Made by a program: the position numbers and the translations under genes. From positions 1-64,000 of the forward strand of contig CADCXA010000020.1 of assembly GCA_902806565.1 (NCBI GenBank): a stretch of 64,000 nt of DNA, given 5' to 3'. The DNA comes from Hypoxylon rubiginosum. Its lineage: Eukaryota; Ascomycota; Sordariomycetes; Xylariales; Hypoxylaceae. The notes beneath the pieces were generated by a model. It worked only from the letters and a program-made list of their open reading frames with translations, was not told the DNA's origin and made no database searches. Each line of letters begins with the position of its first letter. Position 1 is the first letter of the stretch. Below are positions 61,976-64,000 of this stretch, piece after piece.

Positions 61976-64000
61976 ATGGCACCGGATTCGGCGTGCAGTC
62001 CAGCACCATATGGCCGTGCCTGTGCGGGCTGTTCTCGTGCCAAGTGCAAATGTTTCTACCGGTCTGACGGTTCGGCCTGTGAGCGCTGTCATCGCCTTGG
62101 GAAGGCTTGCGAGCCAGCGTTAGCTGTTCGTAAGCGTAAGGCCGGGACGCCACCGCCTACTGCACAACCTCCAGCTCCCTCTTCCGCTCCACCCTTGGCT
62201 TCGCGGCTTGAGGAGAAGCTGGATGATCTAGTGACCATCCTCCGTTCCCAAGCCGTTGAAAGGCAGACTCCAGATCAAACCAAACGATACACACCACAAT
62301 CGGCCAGATATGGTGATTCTACCTCCCCGACGCCAGCACAGCAGAACCCAGACGTCATGATAGACACCACCGCAAGCGTCATTCATCTCTTACGCCCAGC
62401 CAGCCCTAAAGCGTCATATTCACCCATCCTCGAAGACGTGTCCGTTCACGATGTGCCGGACAGAGTGGCGGAAGAGCAATTGGATATCTTCCGCCGCGCT
62501 TTTGTGCCTCTGTTTCCATTTGTCCACATTCCCGCCACGATGAGCGCATATGAACTCCGTCGCCAGAAGCCTTTCCTCTGGCTTGTCGCGATGTCGTTAA
62601 CGACTCGATTAACCTCCCAACAGTTTGCGATGGAGGAAACCATCTGGGATATCATATCACACAGAATAGTATCGCACCATCTAATGGATCTCGACCTTCT
62701 CCTTGGCGTCATTTGTTTTGCTGCTTGGTCTGTTTCCCAACGACTAATGTGCAATAAGTCGGGTTAACTGATTTTAAGGACAGGTCTCATTATTTCAAAA
62801 AGGAGAAGCCTTTCATGTGCATGCTCGCCCAATTGGCTATATCTCTTGCTTTCGAAATGGGTATTCATCAGGATGGGCCTACGAACCCGCCACGGCGTAG
62901 TCGACTACTAGCCCAACCCGCGGCACAGCGTTCTCGGACTATGGAAGAACGCCGAACTATCATCGCCTTATTTCACCTTACATCTTCGTAAGTACTCCCT
63001 CTTCTAGCACGATAGCAAATGTCCCTTAAATGGTGTTCTACTAACTCCAGATATTTAGCACGTGGTCGGCATATAGAAAAACAGAGCCCCTGCGTTGGAC
63101 GCCGTACATGGACGACTGCCTCCGTCTTCTCAGTGAAGGGAGAGAAACGCCACTGGATATCGTCCTATCTACGCAGGTTAAATGTCAAATTATTACATAT
63201 CAGCTCACTCGACCCTCCGCAAATGGTCTAGCAGGAGGTGAAAGTTCGAAAGCACCATCAACGATGTTAACTGCTGCTCTTTTGAGGCAACTCGGTGATG
63301 TCCGGCAGGGCTTGCCAGCTCAGCTCGTATCAGATAGTCAGGACCCCAACCCACTGATAGCCAAGCAAAATCTGACTTATTTCCAGGGCATACGCAATTC
63401 TATCTGTACTATACCGAAATTAAGATTAAAGAATCTCTATTCGGTAAACCAAAGACACCAGACCAGACCGGCCTGTCTAACTTCCACCGGCTGCAAGACC
63501 TAGATGGAGCCCTTAGCGCCATCGAGTGCTGGCTAGAGCTATTTTTCGGGTGGCCGGTCCACGACTGTATCGGCGTCGACGTCGACGTCTTTTCGCAGTT
63601 TTCGCAGTGTCTGGTCGTGCTGTTCAAGCTCGCGACCCTCGACGAGCCGGGATGGGATCTCGAGGAGGTGAGGCGACGGGCCGACGTGTTCGCTATCTTG
63701 GACCGCTTTTACGAATTCACCGAAGGCGTCCCGGCGGCGCTGGGCATCGTGGACGCGGAAGGTCCGCGGAAGGGGCTTTTCTTCAAGGTGAAGGATGTCA
63801 TCCGGGCCATCAAGGCCCTGTTCCTAGCCGAGCTGCCGCCGAACGCGCCGCAAGGTGCTGCTGCGGCTTTTCCGACTCCGGATAGTGGAGCCGACGGTAG
63901 CGAGATGAACGGCGCCCCTGAATTCGCGCTGGATCCCTCGCTCATGGACGACGCTCTCTTGAACATGATGTATGATGACATTCAGATACCCACGTGGGAT
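61976..64000 (+). CDS. Zn2Cys6 transcription factor, incomplete at right edge
   Basis: Second binuclear zinc-cluster regulator. Exons 61976-62727, 62784-62987, 63059-63336 and 63387 to the window end, so the 3' end is cut off. The zinc cluster is at residues 16-45 as C-x2-C-x6-C-x8-C-x2-C-x6-C. A Pro/Ala-rich linker and a short helical segment (SRLEEKLDDLVTILRSQA) follow, then the fungal transcription factor domain, with RRAFVPLFPFVHIPA, MCMLAQLAISLAFEMGIH and STWSAYRKTEPLRWTPYMDDCL. Introns two and three were chosen to keep this domain in frame; the last has a weak GTCAGG donor. The sequence near the edge is acidic (DPSLMDDALLNMMYDD), like an activation region. Divergent from the SDR over a CCGCGG-rich promoter. 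Confidence 0.8.

Overview
This window looks like a filamentous ascomycete (Pezizomycotina, possibly a Sordariomycete). Genes carry short GT-AG introns with fungal branch-point (CTNAC) signals, two regulators are fungal Zn2Cys6 factors, and the first 17.2 kb shows the mutation pattern of RIP (repeat-induced point mutation), a process specific to filamentous fungi. All gene models are my own splicing by eye; each listed model sums to a multiple of three.

Layout. 1-17220 is an extremely AT-rich, gene-free block with almost no CpA, no credible long ORF, a 186-bp duplicated segment whose copies differ only by transitions, and tandem repeats. It ends abruptly near 17220. Two housekeeping genes follow on the minus strand: the ribosome-biogenesis factor BRX1 (17832-18926) and a Rab11/Ypt3-type GTPase (19599-20558).

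From about 21.8 kb to the right edge lies what I read as a secondary-metabolite cluster centred on a 2387-residue highly reducing polyketide synthase (50764-58037, minus). Around it, left to right: a polytopic membrane protein, a flavin monooxygenase divergent from it, a Zn2Cys6 regulator, an ABM-type (af470-like) monooxygenase, a DUF3237-like protein, a PaxM-like FAD monooxygenase, a 14-TM MFS exporter, a secreted GMC oxidoreductase, a zinc alcohol dehydrogenase, an Old Yellow Enzyme-type ene reductase, an APH-family kinase gene with a broken frame, the PKS, a short-chain dehydrogenase, and a second Zn2Cys6 regulator that runs off the right end. PKS plus two different FAD monooxygenases plus MFS plus Zn2Cys6 regulator resembles the depudecin-type gene set, but here it is joined by GMC, ADH, OYE, ABM and DUF3237 genes, and I see no cytochrome P450. 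A plausible division of labour is: PKS builds a reduced or polyene chain, flavin/ABM enzymes oxidise or epoxidise it, OYE/ADH/SDR adjust redox state, GMC acts late outside or in the secretory path, and the MFS protein exports the product.

Regulatory signals support a shared programme. An identical 13-bp word (TAAGGATGCCCTC) occurs upstream of the PKS, upstream of the ADH, and in the FMO/MFS divergent promoter. A cluster of CCGCGG-type sites lies between the SDR and the second regulator. A GATA inverted repeat lies between the membrane protein and the first monooxygenase. A tRNA-Gly(CCC)-like gene with a 25-nt intron sits between the PKS and the SDR.
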